Below are positions 9,198 to 17,141 of a DNA stretch of 64,000 nucleotides, one piece after another. Each line of letters begins with the position of its first letter. Position 1 is the first letter of the stretch. Where the stretch lies: NCBI GenBank assembly GCA_024280335.1, contig JAJRQI010000009.1, forward strand, positions 1 to 64,000, read 5' to 3'. Under the pieces are notes generated by a model, which saw nothing but the letters and a program-made list of their open reading frames with translations, searched no databases and had not been told where the DNA came from. The position numbers and the translations under genes are program-made. The DNA comes from Deltaproteobacteria bacterium. GTDB lineage: Bacteria; Desulfobacterota; Desulfuromonadia; Desulfuromonadales; Geopsychrobacteraceae.

Positions 9198-10724
9198 ATG
9201 ATGGAACAAAAGGCGACTGCCACATCGCATAAAGTCCTGTTTCTCAACACCCTGGCGTTTACCGTCTGTTTTGCCGCCTGGATGTTCAACGGCGTGCTGG
9301 TCACCTTTCTGGCCGACAATCAGGTGTTCGACTGGGGACCGATCGAAATCGGCTGGCTGATGGGGATTCCGGTGCTGACCGGCTCTATCTTCCGCCTGCC
9401 GGCCGGAATGCTGACCGATAAATTCGGTGGCAAACCGATTTACGGCAGCCTGCTGTTTATCTGTGCGGTGCCGATGTTCCTGCTCTCCAAGGCTGACAGT
9501 TTTACCAGCTTCGCTCTGTGCAGTTTCGGCTTCGGCCTGGCCGGGGTCAGTTTTTCGATCGGCATCGCCTTTTCGTCGGTCTGGTACCCGCGCGAACGTC
9601 AGGGGACGGCGCTGGGGATCTTTGGTGCCGGTAACGCCGGGGCAGCACTGACCACCCTGTTTGCCCCGACCCTGCTCAATCGCCTGACCGACAACGGCGC
9701 CAATATTGAAGGCTGGCGGCAACTGCCGATCTACTACGCCATTCTGCTGGCGGCGATGGGCGTGATCTTCTTCATCTTCGCGGAAAACAAGAAACCTGCC
9801 TCATCGACCAAAAGCTTCCGCCAGATGCTGACGCCGCTGAAAAATGTCCGGGTCTGGCGGTTCGGCCTCTACTACTTTCTGGTCTTCGGCTGCTTCGTCG
9901 CCTTTTCACAGTGGCTGGTCCCCTACTTTGTCAACGTCTACTATCTGCCGCTGGTCACCGCCGGGATCTTTGCCTCGATGTTAAGCCTGCCCTCCGGGAT
10001 TATCCGCGCCCTGGGCGGCTGGCTCTCCGATCTGTTCGGCGGCCGCACCATTATGTACTGGGTGCTCGGCGCCTCGGTCATCATCAGCTTTCTGGTGATT
10101 ATCCCGCGGATGGAACTCTACTCGCCGGGACGCGGGGTGATGGCAAAAAGAGCTGGCGTGGTCACTGCCGTCACCCCTGGAGCGATCAGCGTTGCAGATA
10201 GAACCTATCCGCTGAAGGTCAAACCACAGAATTTGGAGACGTACGATGACCAGCTGCTGGTGCTGCCGACCAAGAACGCCTGGCAAGAGTCGATCGTCGA
10301 AGTCGGACAAGAGGTCAAGAAGAAGGAGCTGCTGGCCAAAGGCGTCACGCGGATCTTCTTTCAGGCCAATGTCTGGATCTTCGCCATCTTCATCATCCTG
10401 CTGGGAAGTGTCTGGGGGATCGGCAAGGCGGCGGTTTACAAGCTGATTCCCGATTACTTTCCCGACGAGGTCGGCGTGGTCGGCGGCATGGTCGGCGTAC
10501 TGGGGGGACTGGGCGGTTTCGTCTGCCCGATCATCTTCGGCTACCTGCTTGAATGGACCGGGTTGTGGACCAGTTGCTGGATTTTCATGTGCGGACTGTC
10601 GCTGGTCTGCCTGCTCTGGTTGCATCTGACCACGCAGAAACTGATGAAAGAAAAACACCCTGAGGATATGAAGAAAATTGAGCAGGATAAATTCACCATC
10701 GTTGAAGATGCCTTAAAGGAGTAG
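9198..10724 (+). CDS. NarK1-type nitrate/nitrite transporter (MFS) with an extra loop domain
   Basis: 508 aa nitrate/nitrite porter of the major facilitator superfamily with 12 predicted helices. The nitrate-porter glycine-rich motif is seen around helix 5 (GIFGAGNAGAA) and again near helix 11. It would import nitrate for cytoplasm-facing NarG. About 88 residues (303-390) between helices 9 and 10 are hydrophilic and start with GRGVMAKRAGVVTAV and end with VEVGQEVKKKELLAKG, a pattern like biotinyl/lipoyl barrel-sandwich folds. By the helix count this loop faces the periplasm. The start has a choice of two adjacent ATGs (9198, 9201), with AAAGAGG further upstream. Confidence 0.93.
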   Translation: MMEQKATATSHKVLFLNTLAFTVCFAAWMFNGVLVTFLADNQVFDWGPIEIGWLMGIPVLTGSIFRLPAGMLTDKFGGKPIYGSLLFICAVPMFLLSKADSFTSFALCSFGFGLAGVSFSIGIAFSSVWYPRERQGTALGIFGAGNAGAALTTLFAPTLLNRLTDNGANIEGWRQLPIYYAILLAAMGVIFFIFAENKKPASSTKSFRQMLTPLKNVRVWRFGLYYFLVFGCFVAFSQWLVPYFVNVYYLPLVTAGIFASMLSLPSGIIRALGGWLSDLFGGRTIMYWVLGASVIISFLVIIPRMELYSPGRGVMAKRAGVVTAVTPGAISVADRTYPLKVKPQNLETYDDQLLVLPTKNAWQESIVEVGQEVKKKELLAKGVTRIFFQANVWIFAIFIILLGSVWGIGKAAVYKLIPDYFPDEVGVVGGMVGVLGGLGGFVCPIIFGYLLEWTGLWTSCWIFMCGLSLVCLLWLHLTTQKLMKEKHPEDMKKIEQDKFTIVEDALKE

Positions 10725-10730
10725 CCTATC

Positions 10731-12335
10731 ATGCCTATCAATCTGGAAAAGTGGGACGTTGAGGACGAACAGTTCTGGGAGTCCGAAGGAAAGAAGATCG
10801 CCAGCCGCAACCTGTGGATCTCGATCCCCAGCCTGCTCTGCGGCTTTGCCGTTTGGCTCTACTGGGGCATCATCACCGTGCAGATGCTCAATCTGGGCTA
10901 TCCGTTCGACAAATCGCAGCTGTTTACCCTGTCGGCGATTGCCGGATTGACCGGGGCGACGCTGCGGATTCCCAGCTCTTTTCTGATCCGCATCGCCGGT
11001 GGCCGCAACACCATCTTCTTTACCACTGCCCTGCTGATGCTGCCGGCGGTCGGTACCGGCATCGCCCTGCAGGACGTCAACACGCCGATCGAAGTCTACT
11101 ACTTCCTCGCCCTGCTCTCCGGTTTCGGCGGCGGCAACTTTGCCTCGTCGATGTCGAACATCAGCTTCTTCTTCCCGAAAAAGGTTCAGGGCACTTCGCT
11201 CGGTTTAAATGCCGGACTGGGCAACTTCGGCGTCACCACCATGCAGATCCTGATCCCGCTGGCGATGACTTTCGGCCTGTTCGGCGGCACCCCACAGACC
11301 CTGATCAACACCAGCGGCACCCTGATCGGCAAGATTCCGGCCGGCACCGAGACCTACATCCACAACGCCGGTTATATCTGGCTGATCTTCCTGATCCCAC
11401 TGGCCGTTGCCGGCTACTTCGGCATGAACAACATCAAAACCAAGACGGTCACCCCTAATCTCGGTTCTGCCGGCAAATCATTTGCGATGATCACCGGCCT
11501 GCTGCTGATCGCCTTTGTCACGGCAATCGCCGGTCTCTACCTGCTGCTGCCGCCGCCGGTCGGGCTGGGTTTGCTGAGCAAATGGATCGTACTGCCGCTG
11601 GTTATCGCCGCCACCGTCTTCGGCATGAAGTATCTGACCAGCGGCGGGCTGCGTGAAAACCTCGACCGCCAATATCAGATTTTCAACAACAAACATACCT
11701 GGGCGATGACCATCATCTACACCATGACCTTCGGTTCCTTTATCGGCTACTCAGCGGCCTTCGCCCTGTCGATCAAGGTTATCTTCGGTTTCTCACATAT
11801 CATGGTCGACGGGGTCATGACCCACAATACCATCAACCCCAACGGTCCCAGCGCACTGATGTTCGCCTGGATGGGGCCGTTCATCGGTGCGCTGATCCGT
11901 CCGATCGGCGGCAAGATCGCCGACAAGCTCGGCGGTGCCATCGTCACCCAGTGGGTTTCGATTGTGATGATCGTCTCGGCGCTCGGTTGCGCCTACTTCA
12001 TGAAAGCTGCCTATGCCTCCGCCACTCCGGAGACGGTCTTCGTGCCTTTTTTGATCCTGTTTATCGTGCTGTTCGCTGCAACCGGTGTCGGCAACGGTTC
12101 AACCTTCCGCTCAGTTGCCATGATCTTCAACGCCGAACAAGCCGGACCGGTACTCGGTTGGACCTCGGCAGTCGCCGCCTACGGCGCCTTCATCATCCCC
12201 AAGGTGTTCGGTGAGCAGATCAAGGCAACCACCCCGGAAAATGCCCTGTATGGATTTGCCATCTTCTACTTTATCTGCCTGGTGCTGAACTGGTGGTTCT
12301 ATACCAGAAAAGATGCCTATATCCAGAACCCCTGA
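10731..12335 (+). CDS. NarK2-type nitrate/nitrite transporter (MFS)
   Basis: 534 aa, 12 predicted helices, the second nitrate/nitrite porter of the pair. The nitrate signatures are GFGGGNFASSMSNISFFFP (around residues 130-148) and GVGNGSTFRS near the C-terminus. It begins 6 nt after narK1 with an AAAGGAG site. Denitrifiers often pair a NarK1-type proton symporter with a NarK2-type nitrate/nitrite antiporter, sometimes fused; here they are separate genes. An N-terminal soluble stretch of about 25 residues (rich in W, E, D) precedes the first helix. Confidence 0.93.
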   Translation: MPINLEKWDVEDEQFWESEGKKIASRNLWISIPSLLCGFAVWLYWGIITVQMLNLGYPFDKSQLFTLSAIAGLTGATLRIPSSFLIRIAGGRNTIFFTTALLMLPAVGTGIALQDVNTPIEVYYFLALLSGFGGGNFASSMSNISFFFPKKVQGTSLGLNAGLGNFGVTTMQILIPLAMTFGLFGGTPQTLINTSGTLIGKIPAGTETYIHNAGYIWLIFLIPLAVAGYFGMNNIKTKTVTPNLGSAGKSFAMITGLLLIAFVTAIAGLYLLLPPPVGLGLLSKWIVLPLVIAATVFGMKYLTSGGLRENLDRQYQIFNNKHTWAMTIIYTMTFGSFIGYSAAFALSIKVIFGFSHIMVDGVMTHNTINPNGPSALMFAWMGPFIGALIRPIGGKIADKLGGAIVTQWVSIVMIVSALGCAYFMKAAYASATPETVFVPFLILFIVLFAATGVGNGSTFRSVAMIFNAEQAGPVLGWTSAVAAYGAFIIPKVFGEQIKATTPENALYGFAIFYFICLVLNWWFYTRKDAYIQNP

Positions 12336-12343
12336 TTTTCACC

Positions 12344-12375
12344 TTGCCGCGAGTCGCCCGATCGACTCGCGGCAA
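12344..12375 (+). terminator. Perfect hairpin after narK2
   Basis: A 13-bp perfect inverted repeat TTGCCGCGAGTCG / CGACTCGCGGCAA with a 6-nt loop, 8 nt after the narK2 stop. It lacks a T-run, so it may act as an mRNA 3' stabiliser or Rho-dependent end rather than as a classic terminator. Confidence 0.6.
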
Positions 12376-12395
12376 CTTCTATCCGAGGCCAGCAG

Positions 12396-12830
12396 ATGAA
12401 TACGCAACTGAAACAACAGGTTTATGCCACCCTCTGTGAAGAGTCCCCCGACGCAATTCTGTTCGCCGACCGGGAAGGCTTGATTCAATTCTGGAGCCGG
12501 GGCGCAGAGACCATCTTCGGTTACAGCTCCGCTGAAGCGATCGGCCAACCGCTGGAACTGATCATCCCTGAGAAATTGCAACAACGGCACAATGACGGCT
12601 ACCAGGCAGTGATGGCCGGCGGCACCACCAAGTACGGCAGCGATCTGCTCTCGGTTCCGGCCCGGCACAAGGACGGCAGTCGATTGTTCAGCGATTTCTC
12701 GATCGTCATGGTTAAAGACGCTGCCGGGCAGATACAGGGGATTGCCGCCATCATGCGCGATTCGACCGCGCAGAAAATCAAAGAGAAGGAGCTGAAAGAA
12801 CGGATAAATCAGCTCGAATCGCCAGAATAG
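12396..12830 (+). CDS. Stand-alone PAS domain protein
   Basis: 144 aa made of one PAS domain (about residues 8-125: ESPDAILFADREGLIQFWS start, IMRDSTAQK end) and a short charged helix. No output domain follows. Stand-alone PAS proteins sense redox, haem or small ligands and pass the signal to a partner. Its place directly after narK2 and the PAS-type activator at the head of the cluster suggest a nitrate- or redox-sensing role, but that is inference only. Confidence 0.85.
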   Translation: MNTQLKQQVYATLCEESPDAILFADREGLIQFWSRGAETIFGYSSAEAIGQPLELIIPEKLQQRHNDGYQAVMAGGTTKYGSDLLSVPARHKDGSRLFSDFSIVMVKDAAGQIQGIAAIMRDSTAQKIKEKELKERINQLESPE

Positions 12831-12871
12831 CTTCCCCCCCTGCCCCTGAACCCTCCGCAAACAACAAACCC

Positions 12872-12899
12872 TTGCAAGTCTGGTGGAAATGGTTACAAT
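12872..12899 (+). promoter_or_regulatory. Candidate sigma-70 promoter for mobA
   Basis: TTGCAA, 16-bp spacer, TACAAT. The expected transcription start (about 12906) falls at the ATG of mobA (12907), so the transcript could be leaderless. Confidence 0.4.
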
Positions 12900-12906
12900 C
12901 ATCGCT

Positions 12907-13506
12907 ATGCAAAATACGCACAACGAAAAATATCCGGATGTCACCGGCGTGATCCTTGCCGGGGGCAAGAGCCGGCGGATGGGCACCGACAAGGCCCGAC
13001 TGAAACTCTCTGGCCAGTCATTGTTCGAACGGTCACTGGAACTGCTGCAGAGCTTTTTCGCCACGATCATCATCGCCGGGGATCGTCCCGATCTGGCCCG
13101 ACCGGGAATCCCGGCGATCCCCGACCTCTATCCCGGCAGCGCCCTGGGTGGTCTGCACACCGGGTTGATCAGCGCAACAACCGACTGGATTTTCGTTGCG
13201 CCCTGCGATATGCCCTATCCAGATCCGCTGATTATCGAGACGCTGCTGCAATATCGTCATGCGGTCGATGCCGTGATCCCGCGCACTTCGGCCGGCTATG
13301 AACCGGTCTTTGCCCTCTACCACAAAAACTGTTTGCCGCAGATGGAAGCGATGCTGCAGCAGGATCAGTTTCGTATCTACGATTTTTATCAACGCATCCC
13401 GATCCGCTACCTTGAGCCGCCGGACTTGCCGGATGGTTGGCAGCGCTCGCTGATCAACATCAACACCCCGGAACAGTTGACCAAAATCGAAAAGGAGAAC
13501 CGATGA
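12907..13506 (+). CDS. mobA: Molybdenum cofactor guanylyltransferase MobA
   Basis: 199 aa. It links GMP from GTP to molybdopterin to make the MGD cofactor needed by NarG. The nucleotide-binding signature LAGGKSRRMG is at about residues 17-26, and the conserved GDRPD, PGSALGGLHTG and APCDMP segments follow in family order. Start is uncertain: ATG 12907 gives the usual short lead to the signature, while GTG 12883 or ATG 12889 would add 6-8 residues. It overlaps mobB by 4 bp. Confidence 0.95.
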   Translation: MQNTHNEKYPDVTGVILAGGKSRRMGTDKARLKLSGQSLFERSLELLQSFFATIIIAGDRPDLARPGIPAIPDLYPGSALGGLHTGLISATTDWIFVAPCDMPYPDPLIIETLLQYRHAVDAVIPRTSAGYEPVFALYHKNCLPQMEAMLQQDQFRIYDFYQRIPIRYLEPPDLPDGWQRSLININTPEQLTKIEKENR

Positions 13507-14009
13507 CTCCACCTGTCGTCTCTATTGTCGCCAAAAGCGGCACCGGCAAAACCACCCTTTTGGAAAAGCTGATTGCCGAACTGAAACAGCGCGGCTACAA
13601 GGTCGGTGCGGTCAAGCACGATGCCCACAGTTTCAGCATCGACCATGAAGGCAAGGATTCCTGGCGACTGACCGAGGCCGGAGCCGATACCATGCTGATC
13701 ACTTCGCCGGAGAAGATCGCCATGGTCAAGCAGAACCGGGGCGTGGAACCGTCTCTGACCGATACCATTGCTGAATTCTGCGGCGACCGGGATATCGTCC
13801 TCACCGAAGGTTTTAAGCGCAGTAGTATGCCGAAGATTGAGGTTCATCGCCGAGCCCGTAGCGAGAAGTTGCTCTGCCGCGGCGAAGAATACGATCCGAG
13901 TCTGTTTGCCGTCGCCAGCGACAGTTCGCTGGAGTTGGATGTGCCGGTTTACGACATCAATGATGCCGGTGGCCTGGCCGATCTGATCATCGAGAAATTT
14001 TTAACATGA
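13503..14009 (+). CDS. mobB: Molybdopterin-guanine dinucleotide biosynthesis protein MobB
   Basis: 168 aa P-loop GTPase that assists MobA in MGD synthesis. Walker A is AKSGTGKTT (about 9-17), followed by the conserved GAVKHDAH segment and a D-x-VLTEGFK motif. An AAAGGAG site sits 6 nt before the ATG. It overlaps mobA upstream and the modE-like gene downstream by 4 bp each (ATGA in both), so the three genes are translationally linked. Confidence 0.95.
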   Translation: MTPPVVSIVAKSGTGKTTLLEKLIAELKQRGYKVGAVKHDAHSFSIDHEGKDSWRLTEAGADTMLITSPEKIAMVKQNRGVEPSLTDTIAEFCGDRDIVLTEGFKRSSMPKIEVHRRARSEKLLCRGEEYDPSLFAVASDSSLELDVPVYDINDAGGLADLIIEKFLT

Positions 14010-14353
14010 GTGAGTTTACCGTCCGCTCCAAAGCCTGGCTCGAGTATAAAGGCCGACCATTTCTGGGCGACGGACGCTACCGGCTGCTGTGCGCGGTAGA
14101 ACAGTGCGGCTCGATCAATGCTGCCGCCCGTGAGTTGGACATCTCCTACCGCAAGGTCTGGTCACAACTGCAGGCGATGGAAGAATCAGCCCCCTTCCCC
14201 TTGCTCAAGCGGCGGATCGGCGGCAAAAATGGCGGTGCTACCCGGTTGACCGAGGAAGCGCTGGAGTTGATAAAAGGTTTTCGTCAATTGCGTAAGCAGG
14301 TGAACGATGGAGCGGACCGTTGCTTTTCCGAGTGCTTTCCCGGATGTTCCTGA
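14006..14353 (+). CDS. Short ModE-type molybdate regulator (DNA-binding domain only)
   Basis: 115 aa, equal to the N-terminal LysR-like winged helix of ModE (GRYRLLCAVEQCGSINAAARELDISYRKVW). The molybdate-binding TOBE (MopI) domains of full-length ModE (about 260 aa) are absent, so how it senses molybdate is unclear. Its C-terminal 10 bp overlap the start of modA. Single-domain ModE proteins are known in several phyla. It likely regulates modABC and perhaps nar. Confidence 0.88.
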   Translation: MSEFTVRSKAWLEYKGRPFLGDGRYRLLCAVEQCGSINAAARELDISYRKVWSQLQAMEESAPFPLLKRRIGGKNGGATRLTEEALELIKGFRQLRKQVNDGADRCFSECFPGCS

Positions 14354-15138
14354 TCAGGCTCTGCCTCATCTGCTGCTTGCTGTTGCCTGCGCCTGCGGTT
14401 GCAGCAACGCAACCCTTGCTGGTTTTCGCCGCCTCATCACTCCGGCAGCCGTTCGAAGAGTTGGCCGATCTGTACCAAAAACGCTTCCGACTGCCCCGCC
14501 CGCTGCTGCTGTTTGCCGGTAGTCAGATCCTTCGCACCCAGCTGCAACAGGGCGCCCCGGCCGATATTTTTGCTTCGGCCAATCAGCAGGTCATCGATTC
14601 GCTGGAGGCTGAACAATTGATCAGCAGACCGCACCGCTTTGCCGAAAACCGATTGGCTCTGTTGGTCGACAAGCAAAACCGGCAACTGAAAAAACTCGCC
14701 GATCTGACCAGGCCGGGACTGCTGCTGGCGGTCGGCAATCAACACGTACCGGTTGGACGCTACACCCGGGAGTTATGGGGCAGGCTGGCGGCTGACCCCG
14801 GCTACGGAGCGGAGCTGGTTAGGAAAATCCGTCAGAATATCATCAGCGAAGAGAACAGCGTCAAAGCGATTGTCACCAAGGTCCAGTTGGGCGAGGTGGA
14901 TGCCGGAATCGTCTATCATAGTGAGCTGACCGCTGCGTTGCGGACATGGATTGGGGTGATCGAACTTCCGGAGCAGCACAATCCGACGGCTCACTACCCG
15001 ATTGCGGTTACCCGCCGTTCAACGCAAGTGGCTGATGCGGAACGCTTTATCAGTCTGCTGCTGGCTGACGAAGGGCAGCGGATTCTCGGCAAATATCATT
15101 TCCAACCGGCAGCACGGGAAACCTTTGCTGATGAATAA
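14344..15138 (+). CDS. modA: Molybdate ABC transporter, periplasmic binding protein ModA
   Basis: About 264 aa. The signal peptide (MFLIRLCLICCLLLPAPAVA) is followed by the mature start LLVFAASSLRQPFEEL, the typical ModA opening whose serines bind oxyanion. The FAGSQILRTQLQQGAPADIF segment and the late EVDAGIVYHSE segment are family landmarks. ATG 14344 is preferred; TTG 14320 and GTG 14332 are in frame upstream. No clear ribosome site is seen, consistent with coupling to the overlapping regulator gene. Confidence 0.93.
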   Translation: MFLIRLCLICCLLLPAPAVAATQPLLVFAASSLRQPFEELADLYQKRFRLPRPLLLFAGSQILRTQLQQGAPADIFASANQQVIDSLEAEQLISRPHRFAENRLALLVDKQNRQLKKLADLTRPGLLLAVGNQHVPVGRYTRELWGRLAADPGYGAELVRKIRQNIISEENSVKAIVTKVQLGEVDAGIVYHSELTAALRTWIGVIELPEQHNPTAHYPIAVTRRSTQVADAERFISLLLADEGQRILGKYHFQPAARETFADE

Positions 15139-15955
15139 TGCAACCACTGAAAAACGCTTCGACACCTGGTTGTTTACCGGGTTCTGGGTCGGCAGCAGCC
15201 TGCTGCTGGGCGGGCTGCTGTTGTTGCCGATTCTGGTGCTGCTGCTGCATCCGCAACCGGCAGAACTTCTTTCCCTGCTGCTGAGCAGGCAACTGTTGGA
15301 CGCGCTGCGGGTTACGCTGCTGACTTCGACGACTTCGCTACTGCTCATCTTTCTGCTTGGCTTGCCGACCGCCTATGCCGTCTCCCGCTTCGCCGGGCGC
15401 TACCGGTTTATAATCGATTTCTGCCTGGAATTACCGATGGCCTTTCCGTCGCTGATCGCCGGCATTGCCCTGCTGCTGGCCTTCGGCCGCCGCGGTCTGT
15501 TCGGCCAACTGCTGCTCACATGGGATATCCGGATTCCGTTCACCCCGCTGGCGGTAATTCTGGTGCATATTTTTGTCCTCGCCCCTTTCTTTGTCCGCCG
15601 GGCCGCAGTGCTCTTTGACCAGATTGACCCGCAACTGGAGGAAGCCGCGCAGCTGCTGGGCGCCAGTCCATTTTTCACCTTTTGCCACGTCAGCCTGCCG
15701 CTCTGCCACCGGGCACTGCTGGCCGAAGCAATCATGATCTTTGCCCAGAGCATCGGCATGTTCGGTGCGGTGATCCTGTTTGCCGGCAACCTGCCCGGAA
15801 AAACCCGCACCCTGACCCTGGCGATTTACGATGCCTTCGAAAGCAACCCGGAGCAGGCCTTCGGACTGGCGACACTGTTGCTGATCGGTTCCTCGCTGCT
15901 GTTACTGACTGGCCGGCTGCTGCTGCGCAGTCGGCGGATTGTGGGGAACCTGTGA
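15131..15955 (+). CDS. modB: Molybdate ABC transporter, permease ModB
   Basis: 274 aa inner-membrane permease with about six helices. The EAA loop that docks on ModC is visible as LEEAAQLLGASPFFTFCHVS. The ATG at 15131 overlaps modA by 8 bp; an in-frame reading further upstream only covers modA codons in another frame. The stop overlaps the GTG start of modC (GTGA). Confidence 0.94.
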   Translation: MNNATTEKRFDTWLFTGFWVGSSLLLGGLLLLPILVLLLHPQPAELLSLLLSRQLLDALRVTLLTSTTSLLLIFLLGLPTAYAVSRFAGRYRFIIDFCLELPMAFPSLIAGIALLLAFGRRGLFGQLLLTWDIRIPFTPLAVILVHIFVLAPFFVRRAAVLFDQIDPQLEEAAQLLGASPFFTFCHVSLPLCHRALLAEAIMIFAQSIGMFGAVILFAGNLPGKTRTLTLAIYDAFESNPEQAFGLATLLLIGSSLLLLTGRLLLRSRRIVGNL

Positions 15956-17034
15956 GCCGACTCAAGTTTGACATCAACTTTCGTCGTGGTGACTATCAAC
16001 TAGAGGCCAGTTTTGCCGTGGCTGACGGCTTAACCCTGCTGATCGGGCCGAACGGTGGTGGAAAAAGCAGCCTGTTGCGTCTGCTGGCCGGGCTGGAGCA
16101 ACCGCTCTCCGGGCAGATTTCTATCGGCGGGCGAAAGTTGCTCGATACCGAGCAGAAGATTAACCGGCCGCCGTCTGCCCGCAATATCGGCATGTTGTTT
16201 CAAGAGTTGGCGCTGTTTCCACACCTTGATGTCAGCGGGAATGTTGCCTTCGGGCTGAAGGCACGCGGTGTTGACGCGAGCCGGCGCCGGCAGAAAGTCG
16301 CAGCGATTCTTGCCCGTTTTGAGATGTCAAAATACGCCGGCAGTCAGATCAGACAACTCTCCCAGGGTGAACGACAGAAGGTTGCCCTGGCCCGCGCGCT
16401 GGTGACTGAGCCGCAACTGCTGCTGCTTGACGAACCGACCGCCGCCCTCGATCAGGAGAGCCGCTGGCAATTCCGTCGCTGGTTGAGTGAAATTTTACGT
16501 GATTGGCAGATCCCGATGCTGATGGCGACCCACGATCCCGCTGATACTGCCTATTTCCGCAAACGAATTCTGCTGCTCGAAGACGGCAAAATCCGCCAGC
16601 ACGGCAGCTATCACCAACTTCTGCACGCACCGACGACCCCGTTCGTTGCCGACTTTGCCGGGGTCAACTACCTGCTCGGCGAAATCTGCAGACCGCAAGG
16701 AAAGCTAATTTTCCGCAGTCGGGGGGGATCGATCTTTTTGGCTCCGTTTGAAAAAGTACGCGAGGGGCAAGCCTGCCTGACGGTCTTCCCCTGGGATGTT
16801 TCGCTCTACCGGGAACGACCGGCGGGCAGTCCACGAAACCAGCTGTATGGCAAAATTCAGGATGTCATCATCCTGGGTGACCGGGTCCGAATCACCTTGG
16901 TCAAGGCAGACAAGCTGGTCGCCGAGCTCAGCACCCGTGGCTACCAGGCACTCGGCGAACCCCGCTCGGGTGAAATGCTCTGGGCGGTATTTAAAGCCCG
17001 TGAATCGAGAATCGAGAATTTAGCCGTTCTATAA
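15952..17034 (+). CDS. modC: Molybdate ABC transporter, ATP-binding protein ModC
   Basis: 360 aa. The ATPase domain has Walker A GPNGGGKSS (about 32-40), signature LSQGERQK, Walker B LLLLDEPT and the switch histidine in MATHDPADT. Residues from about 290 form a TOBE domain of the kind that binds molybdate in ModC and feeds back on transport. Here that domain is the only molybdate sensor in the cluster, because the regulator lacks one. It starts with GTG overlapping modB. Confidence 0.95.
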   Translation: MSRLKFDINFRRGDYQLEASFAVADGLTLLIGPNGGGKSSLLRLLAGLEQPLSGQISIGGRKLLDTEQKINRPPSARNIGMLFQELALFPHLDVSGNVAFGLKARGVDASRRRQKVAAILARFEMSKYAGSQIRQLSQGERQKVALARALVTEPQLLLLDEPTAALDQESRWQFRRWLSEILRDWQIPMLMATHDPADTAYFRKRILLLEDGKIRQHGSYHQLLHAPTTPFVADFAGVNYLLGEICRPQGKLIFRSRGGSIFLAPFEKVREGQACLTVFPWDVSLYRERPAGSPRNQLYGKIQDVIILGDRVRITLVKADKLVAELSTRGYQALGEPRSGEMLWAVFKARESRIENLAVL

Positions 17035-17141
17035 CCAAAACTAAAGTTTTACGGACCACCACCAGAAGTAGGCGCTCTTAAGCGAGTCTGCAAGAGCACC
17101 GAAGTGGGTCATGAGTAGAGCCGATTTTTTATGGAGAGCAG
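17035..17141. other. Leader between modC and moeA with an unassigned hairpin
   Basis: 107 bp. GCTCTT (about 17075) can pair with AAGAGC (about 17093), extended by neighbouring bases with a mismatch, and a T-run lies just before the ATGGAGAG of the moeA leader. It does not match the Moco RNA motif as I know it. It may be a small attenuator or simply mRNA structure. Confidence 0.3.

Noticed and set aside
17035-17141. Moco riboswitch upstream of moeA
   Set aside because: The leader is only 107 bp and lacks the conserved Moco-RNA sequence blocks I know; only a simple hairpin is visible.
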